In this document: in pieces, positions 45,142 through 55,451 of the stretch
How positions within the stretch are numbered: position 1 is the first letter of the stretch
Layout: every line of letters begins with the position of its first letter
From: Gp6-AA40 sp035571515
GTDB lineage: Bacteria > Acidobacteriota > Vicinamibacteria > Vicinamibacterales > UBA2999
Assembly: GCA_035571515.1 (NCBI GenBank)
Contig: DATNCQ010000178.1
Coordinates: forward strand, 94,940 to 158,939
DNA length: 64,000 nucleotides
Reading direction: 5' to 3'
The notes under the pieces: generated by a model
What the model saw: only the letters and a program-made list of their open reading frames with translations
Databases searched by the model: none
What the model was told of the DNA's origin: nothing
Made by a program: the position numbers and the translations under genes

Positions 45142-46803
45142 CTACTGCGGCCGCATCGGCAGCCGAATCCCTCGCGAGCTCGCCGTGGCTATGGCTTCGG
45201 GGTAGCCGGCGTCCGCATGTCGCGCCACTCCGATGCCGGGGTCGCACGTGAGCACGCGCTCGAGCCTGGCGTCGGCCTCGGTCGAGCCGTCCGCCACGAT
45301 GACCATGCCGGCGTGCAGCGAGTAGCCGATGCCGACGCCGCCGCCGTGATGCACCGACACCCAGGTCGCGCCGGCCGACGCGTTGAGCAGCGCGTTGAGC
45401 ACCGGCCAGTCCGCGATCGCGTCGCTGCCGTCGCGCATGCCCTCGGTCTCGCGGTACGGCGAGGCGACCGACCCGGTATCGAGATGGTCGCGGCCGATGG
45501 CGATCGGCGCCTTGATGACGCCGGCGCGCACGAGCTCGTTGATCTTCAACCCGAAGCGCGCGCGGTCGCCGTAGCCGAGCCAGCAGATGCGCGCGGGCAA
45601 TCCCTGGAACGCCACGCGTTCACGCGCCATGCGAATCCAGCGCACGAGCGCCGGATCGTCGGCAAACATGTCGAGCGCGAGTGCGTCGGTCACGTGAATG
45701 TCTTCGGGATCTCCGGAGAGCGCGGCCCAGCGGAACGGACCTTTGCCCTCACAGAACAGAGGTCGCACATATTCCGGCACGAAGCCCGGAATGTCAAACG
45801 CGTTTTTCACGCCGGCGCGCTGCGCCTGCATCCGGATGTTGTTGCCGTAGTCGAAGGTGACCGCGCCGCGCTGCCTGAGCGCGAGCATCGCTTCCACGTG
45901 ACGTGCCATCGACTGCATCGCGCGCGCGACGTAGTCATCGGGGCGGCGCGCCCGCAGCGACGCGGCGTCAGCAAGTGACATGCCGTGCGGCACGTAGCCG
46001 TTGAGCGCGTCGTGCGCCGATGTCTGGTCGGTCAGCAGGTCGGGCGTGATGCCCCGTCGCACGAGCTCGGGCAGCACGTCGGCCGCGTTGCCTTCGAGCG
46101 CGATCGATCGCGCGACGCGCTCGCGCCGCCAGCGATCGACGCGCTGCAGCGCGTCGTCGAGATCGCTCGTCCACTCGTCGAGGTACTTCGTCGCCAGCCG
46201 CCGTTCGATGCGCGCGCGGTCCACTTCGACGATGAGCGCGACGGCGCCGTTCATCGTCGCGGCGAGCGGTTGCGCGCCGCCCATGCCGCCGAGGCCGGCG
46301 GTGACGATGACGCGGCCGGCGAGCGAGCCGCCGAAGTGGCGCCGCGCAGCGGCGGCGAAAGTCTCGTAGGTTCCCTGCAAAATCCCCTGTGATCCGATGT
46401 AAATCCAGCTGCCGGCGGTCATCTGGCCGTACATCGTCAGGCCGCGGTGCTCGAGGTCGCGGAAGGTCTCCCACGTCGCCCAGGCAGGGACGAGCAACGC
46501 GTTGGCGATGAGCACGCGCGGCGCGCCGGCGTGCGTGCGGAAGACGGCGACGGGCTTGCCCGACTGCACGAGCAGCGTCTCGTCGTGCTCGAGCGCGCGC
46601 AGCGCGTCGACGATCGCGTCGAAGCTGCGCCAGTCGCGCGCCGCTTTGCCGGAGCCGCCGTAGACGACGAGATCGTCGGGACGTTCGGCCACATCGGGAT
46701 CGAGGTTGTTCATCAGCATTCGCAGCGCGGCCTCCTGCGGCCATCCCTTGCAGGACAATGCCGGGCCGTGAGGCGCTCTGATCATGCGCGTGCCGATTGC
46801 CAT
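45142..46803 (-). CDS. hutU: Urocanate hydratase
   Basis: 553 residues from the ATG at 46803, the length of the family; longer frames start in promoter DNA. Starts MAIGTRMIRAPHGPALSCKGW, the signature of urocanases, with MLMNNLDPDVAE. The NAD-binding Rossmann region is VIVTAGLGGMGGAQPLA, and the C-terminal block HHGGGVGIGYSLHAGM is conserved. Catalyses urocanate to imidazolone propionate in histidine degradation. It follows hutH on the same strand but has its own promoter. Confidence 0.97.
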   Translation of the reverse strand: MAIGTRMIRAPHGPALSCKGWPQEAALRMLMNNLDPDVAERPDDLVVYGGSGKAARDWRSFDAIVDALRALEHDETLLVQSGKPVAVFRTHAGAPRVLIANALLVPAWATWETFRDLEHRGLTMYGQMTAGSWIYIGSQGILQGTYETFAAAARRHFGGSLAGRVIVTAGLGGMGGAQPLAATMNGAVALIVEVDRARIERRLATKYLDEWTSDLDDALQRVDRWRRERVARSIALEGNAADVLPELVRRGITPDLLTDQTSAHDALNGYVPHGMSLADAASLRARRPDDYVARAMQSMARHVEAMLALRQRGAVTFDYGNNIRMQAQRAGVKNAFDIPGFVPEYVRPLFCEGKGPFRWAALSGDPEDIHVTDALALDMFADDPALVRWIRMARERVAFQGLPARICWLGYGDRARFGLKINELVRAGVIKAPIAIGRDHLDTGSVASPYRETEGMRDGSDAIADWPVLNALLNASAGATWVSVHHGGGVGIGYSLHAGMVIVADGSTEADARLERVLTCDPGIGVARHADAGYPEAIATASSRGIRLPMRPQ

Positions 46804-46851
46804 GAAGCCTAATGTGGATGCGAGTGCGAGTGGCGCGGGCGCGACGTAAGG

Positions 46852-46880
46852 AAAATAAAATCCGCGCGAGTCGTTGTCAA
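46852..46880 (-). promoter_or_regulatory. Strong sigma-70 promoter of hutU with AT-rich upstream element
   Basis: On the minus strand TTGACA (46880-46875), a 17-base spacer, TATTTT (46857-46852). Upstream of the -35 is an AT-rich stretch (AAACTTTTTTTCAAATT) that looks like an UP element and also follows the hutH stop, where it may help termination. The leader to the hutU start is about 40 bases. Confidence 0.75.
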
Positions 46881-46900
46881 ATGAATTTGAAAAAAAGTTT

Positions 46901-48418
46901 TCAATTGACATTCGTCGCGCACGCGCGTTCGACGTCGCCGGCGGCGATCAGTTCTGTAATCACCGCGAGATCGCGCGATGTCGAGCGGTCCGCATCGAGC
47001 GCGGGGACCCGCGTGCGAATGAAATCATGCGCTCGCGTCAGCGGCGGTGACGTGCGCAGCGGCGCGAGCAGATCGATCGCCTGGCACGCGCAGAGAAATT
47101 CGATGGCGATCACCGCGCGCGCAAGGTCGAGCGCGCGCGCCGCCTTCAGTCCCGCGCTCATGCTCATGCTCACGTGATCTTCCTTGTTGCCCGAGGTCGG
47201 GATCGTGTCCGCGCCCGCGGGATGCGCGAGCGTCTTCAGCTCCGACGTCAGCGCCGCCGCCGTCACCTGCGCCATCATCAGTCCCGACTGCAGCCCGCCG
47301 TGCCGCGTGAGGAACGCGGGCAGGCCGCTGAGCGCCGGGTTCACCAGCCGTTCGCTGCGGCGCTCGCTGATCGTCGCCAGCTGCACGAGGCCGAGACAGA
47401 GCACGTCCGACGCCAGCGCCACCGGCGCGCCGTGGAAGTTGCCGCCGGACACTATCTCTTCCGTGTCGGCGAACACCATCGGGTTGTCGGTCGCGGCGTT
47501 GGCCTCGACGTCGAAGGTGCGGCGCGCGAACGCGAACGCGTCGCGCGCGGCGCCGTGCACCTGCGCGGCGCAGCGCATGGAGTAGGCGTCCTGGACGCGC
47601 CCGCAGTTGGCGTGCGCGGCGTTGATGCCGCTGCCGGCGAGCAGTTCGACGAGGTTTCCCGCCGAAATCGACTGGCCGGGGAAGCCGCGCGCAGCGTGAA
47701 TCCGCCGATCGAACGGCTTGCTCGACCCCTGCAGGCCGTCGATGCTCATCGCGGCGGCGATGTCGGCGGCGCGCGCGAGCCGTTCTGCGCCCGCCACCGC
47801 CAGCCCGAGCAGCGCCGTTGACGGCTGCGTGCCGTTGATGAGCGCCAGCCCTTCTTTCGGCGCCAGGACAATCGGTGCGAGCCCCGCCTCCCGCAGCGCC
47901 GCGGCGCCCGACTTCCTCTCTTCGTCGTTGACGAAGGCTTCGCCTTCGCCGATGAGCACCAGCGCGAGGTGCGCCAGCGGCGCCAGGTCGCCGCTCGCGC
48001 CAACCGATCCGCGTGACGGCACGTGCGGGTGCACGCCGCGGTTCAGCGCATCGATGAGCCGCTCCAGCGTCTCGAGCCGGATGCCCGAGTAGCCCTTCGC
48101 CAGCACGTTCGCCCGCAGCGCCATCGTCGCGCGGACGACGGGCACGGGGAGCGGATCGCCGACGCCGGCGGCGTGGCTGCGCAGCAGGTTCACCTGCAGC
48201 GTCCCGAGCGACTCCGGCGGGATGCGCACGTCCGCGAAGTTGCCGAAGCCGGTGTTGATGCCGTAGGTCGGCTCGTCGCGCTGCGCGAAGCGGTCGACGA
48301 CGGCGCGCGCGGCGCGCACGCGTGCGCGCGCGGCGTCGGTGAGCCCGACCTGCTCGTTGTGTAACGCCACCGCCACGAGCGCGTCGAGCGTCAGGGAAGA
48401 ACCATCCAATTCGATCAT
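46901..48418 (-). CDS. hutH: Histidine ammonia-lyase
   Basis: 505 residues. The MIO prosthetic group forms from Ala141-Ser142-Gly143 in GSVGASGDLAPLAH. Active-site Tyr52 lies in PTYGINTGFGNF. Other conserved blocks are NGTQPSTALLGLA and TDNPMVF. Converts histidine to urocanate, the first step of the hut pathway; hutU follows 97 bases downstream. hutI, hutG and a HutC-type repressor are not in the window. Divergent from purA with 26 bases between the start codons. Confidence 0.97.
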   Translation of the reverse strand: MIELDGSSLTLDALVAVALHNEQVGLTDAARARVRAARAVVDRFAQRDEPTYGINTGFGNFADVRIPPESLGTLQVNLLRSHAAGVGDPLPVPVVRATMALRANVLAKGYSGIRLETLERLIDALNRGVHPHVPSRGSVGASGDLAPLAHLALVLIGEGEAFVNDEERKSGAAALREAGLAPIVLAPKEGLALINGTQPSTALLGLAVAGAERLARAADIAAAMSIDGLQGSSKPFDRRIHAARGFPGQSISAGNLVELLAGSGINAAHANCGRVQDAYSMRCAAQVHGAARDAFAFARRTFDVEANAATDNPMVFADTEEIVSGGNFHGAPVALASDVLCLGLVQLATISERRSERLVNPALSGLPAFLTRHGGLQSGLMMAQVTAAALTSELKTLAHPAGADTIPTSGNKEDHVSMSMSAGLKAARALDLARAVIAIEFLCACQAIDLLAPLRTSPPLTRAHDFIRTRVPALDADRSTSRDLAVITELIAAGDVERACATNVN

Positions 48419-48444
48419 TGCGGTCGTATTACGATATACCCCGC

Positions 48445-49755
<1,311 letters not shown>

Positions 49756-49782
49756 CCGTAAGTCGCGGCGACAGCCACTGAT

Positions 49783-49866
49783 GACGAGCCACAGAGACAC
49801 AGAGGCACAGAGAAATCCTGTACAAGATTTTTGAGTCTCCGTGTCTCCGTGCCTCCGTGGCCCGTC
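49783..49866. repeat. CACAGAGACACAGAGG periodic inverted repeat
   Basis: Left arm 49783-49813 (ACAGAGACACAGAGGC units), right arm 49836-49866 (CTCCGTGTCTCCGTGC units); 25 of 31 positions pair. Fills the gap between the convergent purA and PilZ genes. Same family as 34401-34466. Confidence 0.8.
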
Positions 49867-49883
49867 GCCGGTGAAGGCTGCCG

Positions 49884-50549
49884 CTATTGTTTCTTCGCTT
49901 CGCAGAATTTCTGGACCGCTTCCGCCTCCGCGTCGAAGAACTCGATGCCGGCGCGGTAGCGGGGGCCCGTCTTGGCGAGCTCGAACGAGGCCCAGGCGAC
50001 GCCCGCGCTGAAGCGGAGCGGCTTTTTCCCGTCAGCAATCGACATACGGACGCGCTGGTTGGGCTTCAGGATCGTCACCGAGACGACCTGCGCCCCGACC
50101 ACGGACAGGTCGATGAGCGTCGCGGCGTTCCCGTCGACCATCACCTCGACGCCGTCGACGATCTTGAACCGTGGGGCGCGCCGGGTGCCGCGCTGATCGA
50201 GCGGGGCCGTCGCCGGGGCGGGCGGGGCCGCGACCGCCACCGAGGATCCTTCGCTGGCCGCCGCCGGTGGAGCGCCGGCGGGGACGCGGGAATACGCGCT
50301 GTCGTGCGCGACGATGCGGATCTCGCACGAGGACAGCTTCGGGTCGGCCTTGATGCGGTTGATGAGCGCCGCCCCGCGCGTGGTCGCCGCGAACATGCGT
50401 TCGAGCGCGACGACGTCGGGGCGCTTGCGCGTGATCACCTCGAGCGCGCGCAGCGCCTCCGCGTCGGAGAACGTCTGCGCGCCGGCGAAATCCTCGCGTT
50501 CCTTCAGCGCCTGCAGATGCTCCGGCGCGGCAATTAATACCGTGGACAC
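49884..50549 (-). CDS. PilZ-domain protein with N-terminal receiver-like domain
   Basis: 221 residues from a GTG at 50549. Residues 1-90 resemble a degenerate receiver (STVLIAAPEHLQALKERED, SCEIRIVAHD) without the usual phospho-Asp pattern. An Ala/Pro linker follows, then a PilZ domain starting RRAPRFKIVDGVEVMVDG with DLSVVGAQVVSV; the Arg-rich RRxxR-like motif and D-x-S-x-x-G are the cyclic-di-GMP ligands. A cytosolic second-messenger effector; target unknown. Confidence 0.85.
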   Translation of the reverse strand: MSTVLIAAPEHLQALKEREDFAGAQTFSDAEALRALEVITRKRPDVVALERMFAATTRGAALINRIKADPKLSSCEIRIVAHDSAYSRVPAGAPPAAASEGSSVAVAAPPAPATAPLDQRGTRRAPRFKIVDGVEVMVDGNAATLIDLSVVGAQVVSVTILKPNQRVRMSIADGKKPLRFSAGVAWASFELAKTGPRYRAGIEFFDAEAEAVQKFCEAKKQ

Positions 50550-50561
50550 AGGCGGATCAGT

Positions 50562-50639
50562 GTAATTCAAAACCGCGCGCGCCACGGCGACGCGAAGTCG
50601 CCCTCGTGTCGCCCTTTTGCAATTTGCGTTTTGAATTAC
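50562..50639. repeat. GTAATTCAAAAC inverted repeat with inner hairpin
   Basis: Twelve-base arms (50562-50573, 50628-50639) enclose a smaller hairpin GGCGAC-GCGAA-GTCGCC (50586-50602). It occupies the space between the divergent PilZ and ABC transporter genes and carries a possible TTG start at 50631. Similar in sequence to the element at 43764-43888. Confidence 0.75.
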
Positions 50640-50651
50640 CAGAATCATCCG

Positions 50652-51395
50652 GTGGTCGGCGTCAGGTGTGCCAATCTGGTCAAGCGCTACGGCGACGTCG
50701 TCGCGGTCGACGGCCTGTCGTTCCACGTCGATCGCGGCGAGTGCTTCGGCCTGCTCGGGCCGAACGGGGCCGGCAAGACGACGACGATCGAAATCCTCGA
50801 GGGGCTGCTCGAACCGGATGCGGGAGAGGTGGAGATCCTCGGCCTCACGTGGAGGGCGCACGAGCGCGAGCTGCGGCAGCGCATCGGCGTGCAGCTGCAG
50901 GAGACGCAGCTCGCGGACAAGCTGACCGTGGAAGAAACGCTGCGCCTGTTCCGCTCGTTCTATCACCGCGGCCGCACCATCGACGAACTGCTGCGCATCG
51001 TCGAGCTCGAGTCGAAGCGCCGCAGCTGGGTGGCGAAGCTGTCGGGCGGCCAGAAGCAGCGGCTCGCCGTCGCCTGCGCGCTGGCGGGCGACCCGGACCT
51101 GCTGTTCATGGACGAGCCGACCACCGGCCTCGATCCGCAGTCGCGGCGCCAGCTGTGGGCGCTGCTTTCGCACTTCCGCGAGCAGGGTGGCACGATCCTG
51201 CTGACGACGCATTACATGGACGAGGCCGAGACGCTCTGCGACCGCGTGGCGATCGTCGATCACGGCCGCGTCATCACCGAGGGGACGCCGCGCGGGCTGA
51301 TTGCCTCGCTCGGCGCGCCGCGCGTCGTGACGCACCAGGGCACGCTCGAGGACGTGTTCGTCGCGCTGACGGGGAGGCATTTGCGTGAAGAATGA
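50652..51395 (+). CDS. ABC transporter ATP-binding protein
   Basis: About 247 residues from a GTG at 50652 (a TTG at 50631 in repeat DNA is possible). Walker A GPNGAGKTTT, signature LSGGQKQR, Walker B LLFMDEPTTGLDP and the H-loop TTHYMDEAE define an ABC-2-type exporter ATPase (DrrA/CcmA/NodI-like). Overlaps the permease gene by 11 bases, so the two form one exporter. The substrate is unknown. Confidence 0.93.
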   Translation: MVGVRCANLVKRYGDVVAVDGLSFHVDRGECFGLLGPNGAGKTTTIEILEGLLEPDAGEVEILGLTWRAHERELRQRIGVQLQETQLADKLTVEETLRLFRSFYHRGRTIDELLRIVELESKRRSWVAKLSGGQKQRLAVACALAGDPDLLFMDEPTTGLDPQSRRQLWALLSHFREQGGTILLTTHYMDEAETLCDRVAIVDHGRVITEGTPRGLIASLGAPRVVTHQGTLEDVFVALTGRHLREE

Positions 51396-52446
51396 CCAGC
51401 CGATCGATCGAGGCGGGGCGTCGCATCCGCTCGTCGAGCTCGCGCTCGCGCGGCTGAAGGAATTCGCGCGCGAGCCCGAGGCCGTCTTCTGGGCGTTCAT
51501 CTTTCCGATCATCATGTCGGTGACGATGGCGGTGGCGTTTCCCGGCAGCGGGACCAAGCCGGCGGTCGTCGGCGTCGAGCCGGGCGCCGGCGCCGCCGCC
51601 GTGCGCGCGGCGCTCGCGCAGGCGCCGGGCATCACGGTTCGCGACGTGCCGCCGGGCGACGAAGCACGCGCGCTGCGTGAAGGGGAGGTCCACCTGCTCG
51701 TCGTGCCGACCGAGCCGCCGGCGTATCGCTTCGATCCCGCGCGCGACGAGAGCCGCGTCGCGCGGCTGCTCGTGGACGAGGCGCTGAAGAAGGCGGCGGG
51801 GCGCCGCGACCCGTGGTCGGCGCGTGAAGAGCCGCTGCAGGTCGCGGGCTCGCGCTACGTCGACTGGCTCATTCCCGGCATCGTGGGCCTGACGATCATG
51901 GGGACGAGCATGTGGGGCATCGGCTTCTCGATCGTGCAGTCGCGGATGCGCAAGCTGCTCAAGCGCCTGGTCGCGAGCCCGATGCGCAGGAGCGAATACC
52001 TGCTGGCGCAGGTCGGCGGCCGCATGGTGCTGCTCGCGCCAGAAGCCGGCGTGCCGCTCCTCTTCGGCGTCTTCGTGCTCGGCATGCCGATTCGCGGCTC
52101 GCTGCTGTCGCTGTCGGTCGTCTGCCTGGTCGGCGCGCTGGCGTTCGGCAGCCTCGGGCTGCTGCTCGCGAGCCGCGCGCGGACGTTCGAGGCCATCTCC
52201 GGGTTGATGAACTTCGCGATGGTGCCGATGTGGATCCTGAGCGGCGTGTTCTTCTCGTCCTCCAATTTTCCCGCGGCGATGCAGCCCGCCATCCAGGCGC
52301 TGCCGCTGACCGCGCTCAACAATGCGCTGCGCAGCATCGTGCTGGAGGGGTCGCCGCTGCGGAGCGTCGCGGGCGAATTGGCCGTGCTGGCTGCCTGGGG
52401 CATCGGGGGATTTGCGCTGGCGCTGCGGATTTTTCGGTGGAGATAA
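51385..52446 (+). CDS. ABC-2 type transporter permease
   Basis: 353 residues from a GTG overlapping the ATPase gene. One N-terminal membrane helix (FWAFIFPIIMSVTMAVAF), a periplasmic domain of about 120 residues (GVEPGAGAAAVRAAL, LLVVPTEPPAYRF), then five helices with the ABC-2 signature (WLIPGIVGLTIMGTSMWGIGF, RMRKLLKRLVASPMRRSEYLLAQ, MWILSGVFFSSSNFP). Pairs with the ATPase upstream in drug, lipid or polysaccharide export. Confidence 0.92.
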   Translation: MKNDQPIDRGGASHPLVELALARLKEFAREPEAVFWAFIFPIIMSVTMAVAFPGSGTKPAVVGVEPGAGAAAVRAALAQAPGITVRDVPPGDEARALREGEVHLLVVPTEPPAYRFDPARDESRVARLLVDEALKKAAGRRDPWSAREEPLQVAGSRYVDWLIPGIVGLTIMGTSMWGIGFSIVQSRMRKLLKRLVASPMRRSEYLLAQVGGRMVLLAPEAGVPLLFGVFVLGMPIRGSLLSLSVVCLVGALAFGSLGLLLASRARTFEAISGLMNFAMVPMWILSGVFFSSSNFPAAMQPAIQALPLTALNNALRSIVLEGSPLRSVAGELAVLAAWGIGGFALALRIFRWR

Positions 52447-52594
52447 CGGAGACGTCGCGCGCGCCCGGCCGCACGGGGCCGTCGAAGGCGCCCATGGCGG
52501 CGCGGGGGCATTTGGCCGCGCGTTTGCCCCATTGTCGGGCGGGAGGCTGCAAGTGGAACTCAGGCAGCCGAATGAGGGCAGACGCGGAGTGCAA

Positions 52595-53200
52595 ATGGCC
52601 GTTCATCGAATCATCGAGGCGCAGGCTGCCAGATCTGGCGAGGCGACTGCCATCGCCGACGCCGGCATAACGCTCAGCTACCGGGAGCTCAACCAGCGCG
52701 CCAACGCCGTGGCGCGGTGCCTGATTGCACACGGTTTTCATCGCGGCGGCATCGCCACGGTGTGCCAGTCACGCGGCGCCGAGACGGCAATCGTGCTCCT
52801 CGGCATCCTGAAGGCGGGCGGCACCTACATCCTGATCGATTGCGACGCACCCGGCGCAACGCGGTGGCCGCGCGGTGTGTCGTTCGTAGAGAAATGTGAA
52901 GGGGACGAGGTGCGCTACCGCGCGGTCGACGTGACGGCCGCGCTGCGGGAGGCGCCCCGGTCCTCCGCCAACCTCCCCATCGTCGCGAGGGCCAGCGACG
53001 TCGCGTGCGTGATTGCCGATCGTGACGGCGCGCCGACGTTGGTCGTGCCGCACGCGACCATCATGTCGCTGCAGCAGCGCGCGGCCGCGCCCCGGTTCGC
53101 CGAGTGGTCCGGCGAAGCAGGGGCGCTCGACCTGTGGGCTGGCCTGATGAGCGGCGCGACCGTGACGGCTAACGGCCCCGCGCTTCGCTCGGCGGCGTAA
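52595..53200 (+). CDS. Truncated, degenerate adenylation (AMP-binding) domain protein
   Basis: 201 residues with GGAG before the ATG at 52595. It matches only the first third of an NRPS-type adenylation domain: ITLSYRELNQRANAVARCLI (core A1) and LKAGGTYILIDCDAPGA (core A2). Where the P-loop core A3 (SGSTGxPKG) should be, the sequence reads CVIADRDGAPTLVVPHATI, so the nucleotide loop is absent. The C-terminal two-thirds, with the remaining catalytic cores, is missing. A relic or a non-catalytic binding protein. It follows the ABC exporter in the same direction, and its end overlaps a convergent gene by 32 bases. Confidence 0.75.
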   Translation: MAVHRIIEAQAARSGEATAIADAGITLSYRELNQRANAVARCLIAHGFHRGGIATVCQSRGAETAIVLLGILKAGGTYILIDCDAPGATRWPRGVSFVEKCEGDEVRYRAVDVTAALREAPRSSANLPIVARASDVACVIADRDGAPTLVVPHATIMSLQQRAAAPRFAEWSGEAGALDLWAGLMSGATVTANGPALRSAA

Positions 53201-53486
53201 GCTTTCCCCTGTACGTCAGCTCGTCGCTCGTACTTGACGGCCGGCGGATCGGCAGGTGTCCGCCCTCGGTCGAGTAGTAGCCGGACGCGCCGACGGCGCG
53301 TTCGCGCTGTTCCAGGAACGCGGGGCGGGGATGGGCAACGGTCCAGAACAACAGCGCGGCGCCCACCAGCACGAAGAACGCGACGAGCGACCCGACAAAG
53401 GCCAGCAACACGGCGCTGGCCACGGGCGGCCGCGTCACGCTGTTGGGAGGATTCTTCGGGTCGCGGGTCGCGTCGTAGCGGTCCAT
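53169..53486 (-). CDS. Small single-pass membrane protein
   Basis: 105 residues. A hydrophilic N-terminus precedes one membrane helix (ASAVLLAFVGSLVAFFVLVGAALLFW) and a polar tail with GYYSTEGGHLPIRR. A GAGAGG-like site sits a few bases upstream. Family not recognised. The 3' end overlaps the degenerate adenylation gene. Confidence 0.6.
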   Translation of the reverse strand: MDRYDATRDPKNPPNSVTRPPVASAVLLAFVGSLVAFFVLVGAALLFWTVAHPRPAFLEQRERAVGASGYYSTEGGHLPIRRPSSTSDELTYRGKLTPPSEARGR

Positions 53487-53525
53487 GGGGCCTCTCTGTG
53501 GTGAGACAGCAGCGTCGAGATCACA

Positions 53526-55451
53526 TTATGCGCCGCGGCCGCCCACCGCGCGGATGAGTTTTGCCGTCAGCTTCTGCCGGCATTCGCCGTAGCCTTTCCA
53601 CGGGTCGCCCCGCAGCTTGGCCAGGCGCTTCGGAACCGTCAGCACCGTGAAACTGCGCGGGTTCAACGACGTGCGGAGCTCGTCCCACGTCAGCGGGACG
53701 CTGACGGGCGCGCCGTCGCGGGCGCGCGTCGAGTAGGCGGCGATCGACGTGTTCGTCCGGTTGTTCCGCAGGTAATCGACCAGGATTTTTCCGGCGCGCC
53801 CCGCTTTGGCAAACGCGGTGGTGTAGAGGGCTGGCTGGGCGGCCTCGAACCGCTCGCTCAGCGCGCGCGAGAACTCCAGGCACTGCGACCAGTCCGCATG
53901 CGGCCTCAGCGGCACGACGACGTGCAGGCCGCGCCCGCCGGTCGTCTTCACATAGGAATCGAGCTGCAACGCGGCGAGCGCGTCGCGGACCATCCGCGCT
54001 CCGCGCACGACCGCCGGCCACTCGACCTCCTCGCCCGGATCGAGATCGAACACGATGCGGTTCGGACGCTCGACGTCCTCGAAGACCGAGTTCCACGTGT
54101 GGATCTCGAGCACGCCCATCTGCGTGAGGCCGACGACGCCGGCGATGTCGTCGGCGATCAGGTACTCGCCGGTCTTCGTCTTCTCCTTGATGCGGACGCG
54201 CCGCAGCGCCGGCGGCGCCCAGAGCTTCGAGTGCTTCATGAAGAAGCAGGAGCCGACGCCGTCGGGGCAGCGGACGAGCGTGAGCGGCCGCCCCGCGACG
54301 TGCGGCACGATGCTGCCGGCGATCGATTCGTAGTAGCGCGCCACGTCGAGCTTGGTCAGCTCGACGTCGGGATACACCACGCGCCCTGGATGGGAGATCG
54401 TGACGCCAGCGACTGTGCTTTCGTCCTTGTGGGACGAACCTTCATGGCTTGTCCTGTCTTCGTGGCTCGTCCTCGCGCGACCCTTCACGGCTCGCTTCAC
54501 AGGTGACTGGACCGCGACAGCCGGCTTTTCCCGCGTCACCTGTTTCGGCTTCTTGTCGGCGCGAAGCCCCTGGAACGACGGATGCCGGATCTTCCCGTCG
54601 GTCGTCCACTCGGTGAAGACCACCTCGCACACCAGGTCGGGCTTGACCCAGTGCGCGTGGCGCCCGAGCGATCCCGGAGGAGGAGGTGTGAACGGCGATG
54701 TCTTCTGCTCGATGCGATCGAGCGTGGCGCGCAGGGCAAGCGCGCTCTTGTGCGTGAAGCCGGTGCCGACCTTGCCGCTGAAGACGAGCCGATCGCCGTC
54801 GTAATAGCCGATGAGCAAGGCGCCGAGGCCGGCGCGCATGCCTTCAGGATCGGTGAAGCCGCCGATGACGAACTCCTGCCGCCTGGTGCACTTGGTCTTC
54901 ACCCAGCCGCCGTGGCGGCCGGCGCGATAGGGCTGGTCGCGCCGCTTCGACACGATGCCTTCGAGCCCCGCCCCGCATGCCTGGTCGAAGAACGCCCGGC
55001 CGCTCCCCTCGATGTGTTCGGAGAAGCGGATGCGTCCGCTCTTCTTCGCGCCGACCAGCTGTTTCAGCCGCGCCTTCCGCTCCTCGAGCGGCAGCGTCTC
55101 GAGCGATGCGCCGTTCAGCCGCAGCAGGTCGAAGACGAAGTAGACGAGCGTACCGCGATTTTCGCCGGCGTTCTGCATCGCCTGGAAGCTGGTGCGCCCG
55201 TCGGGGAGCACGACCGCCGCCTCGCCGTCGATCAGCGCATCGTCGAGGCGCAGCGCGCCGACGGCGTCGGCGATGTCCGGGAATGAGGCGGTCCAGTCGT
55301 TGCCGTTGCGGGTGTAGAGCGAGACGCGTCCCTTGCGGACGCGCGCGCCGATGCGGTAGCCGTCGTACTTAATTTCGTGGAGCCACTCGTCGCCGGACGG
55401 GGGCCGATCGACGAGCGTCGCCAATTGCGGAACGTAATCGGGGTGCGCCAT
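53526..55451 (-). CDS. ligD: ATP-dependent DNA ligase LigD, ligase plus polymerase domains
   Basis: 641 residues. The ligase domain comes first: catalytic Lys28 in EIKYDGYR, DGEAAV, YFVFDLLRLNG, EGIVSKRRDQPYR and the OB-fold GKVGTGFTHKS. A linker at about 315-345 is followed by the archaeal primase-type polymerase domain (ISHPGRVVYPDVELTKLDVARYYE, FDLDPGEEVEW, TTGGRGLHVVVPL). The phosphoesterase domain found in Pseudomonas and Mycobacterium LigD is absent. Used in non-homologous end joining with Ku, which is not in the window. The start overlaps the upstream GAF gene by 83 bases. Confidence 0.93.
   Translation of the reverse strand: MAHPDYVPQLATLVDRPPSGDEWLHEIKYDGYRIGARVRKGRVSLYTRNGNDWTASFPDIADAVGALRLDDALIDGEAAVVLPDGRTSFQAMQNAGENRGTLVYFVFDLLRLNGASLETLPLEERKARLKQLVGAKKSGRIRFSEHIEGSGRAFFDQACGAGLEGIVSKRRDQPYRAGRHGGWVKTKCTRRQEFVIGGFTDPEGMRAGLGALLIGYYDGDRLVFSGKVGTGFTHKSALALRATLDRIEQKTSPFTPPPPGSLGRHAHWVKPDLVCEVVFTEWTTDGKIRHPSFQGLRADKKPKQVTREKPAVAVQSPVKRAVKGRARTSHEDRTSHEGSSHKDESTVAGVTISHPGRVVYPDVELTKLDVARYYESIAGSIVPHVAGRPLTLVRCPDGVGSCFFMKHSKLWAPPALRRVRIKEKTKTGEYLIADDIAGVVGLTQMGVLEIHTWNSVFEDVERPNRIVFDLDPGEEVEWPAVVRGARMVRDALAALQLDSYVKTTGGRGLHVVVPLRPHADWSQCLEFSRALSERFEAAQPALYTTAFAKAGRAGKILVDYLRNNRTNTSIAAYSTRARDGAPVSVPLTWDELRTSLNPRSFTVLTVPKRLAKLRGDPWKGYGECRQKLTAKLIRAVGGRGA
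54428..54503. repeat. CTTCGTGGCTCGTCC-type imperfect repeat in the LigD linker
   Basis: Three imperfect units (CTTCATGGCTTGTCC, CTTCGTGGCTCGTCC, CTTCACGGCTCGCTT) encode the linker RTSHEDRTSHEGSSHKDE between the two LigD domains. Resembles the CTTCGTG repeats at 5.3 kb but is less regular. Confidence 0.5.
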
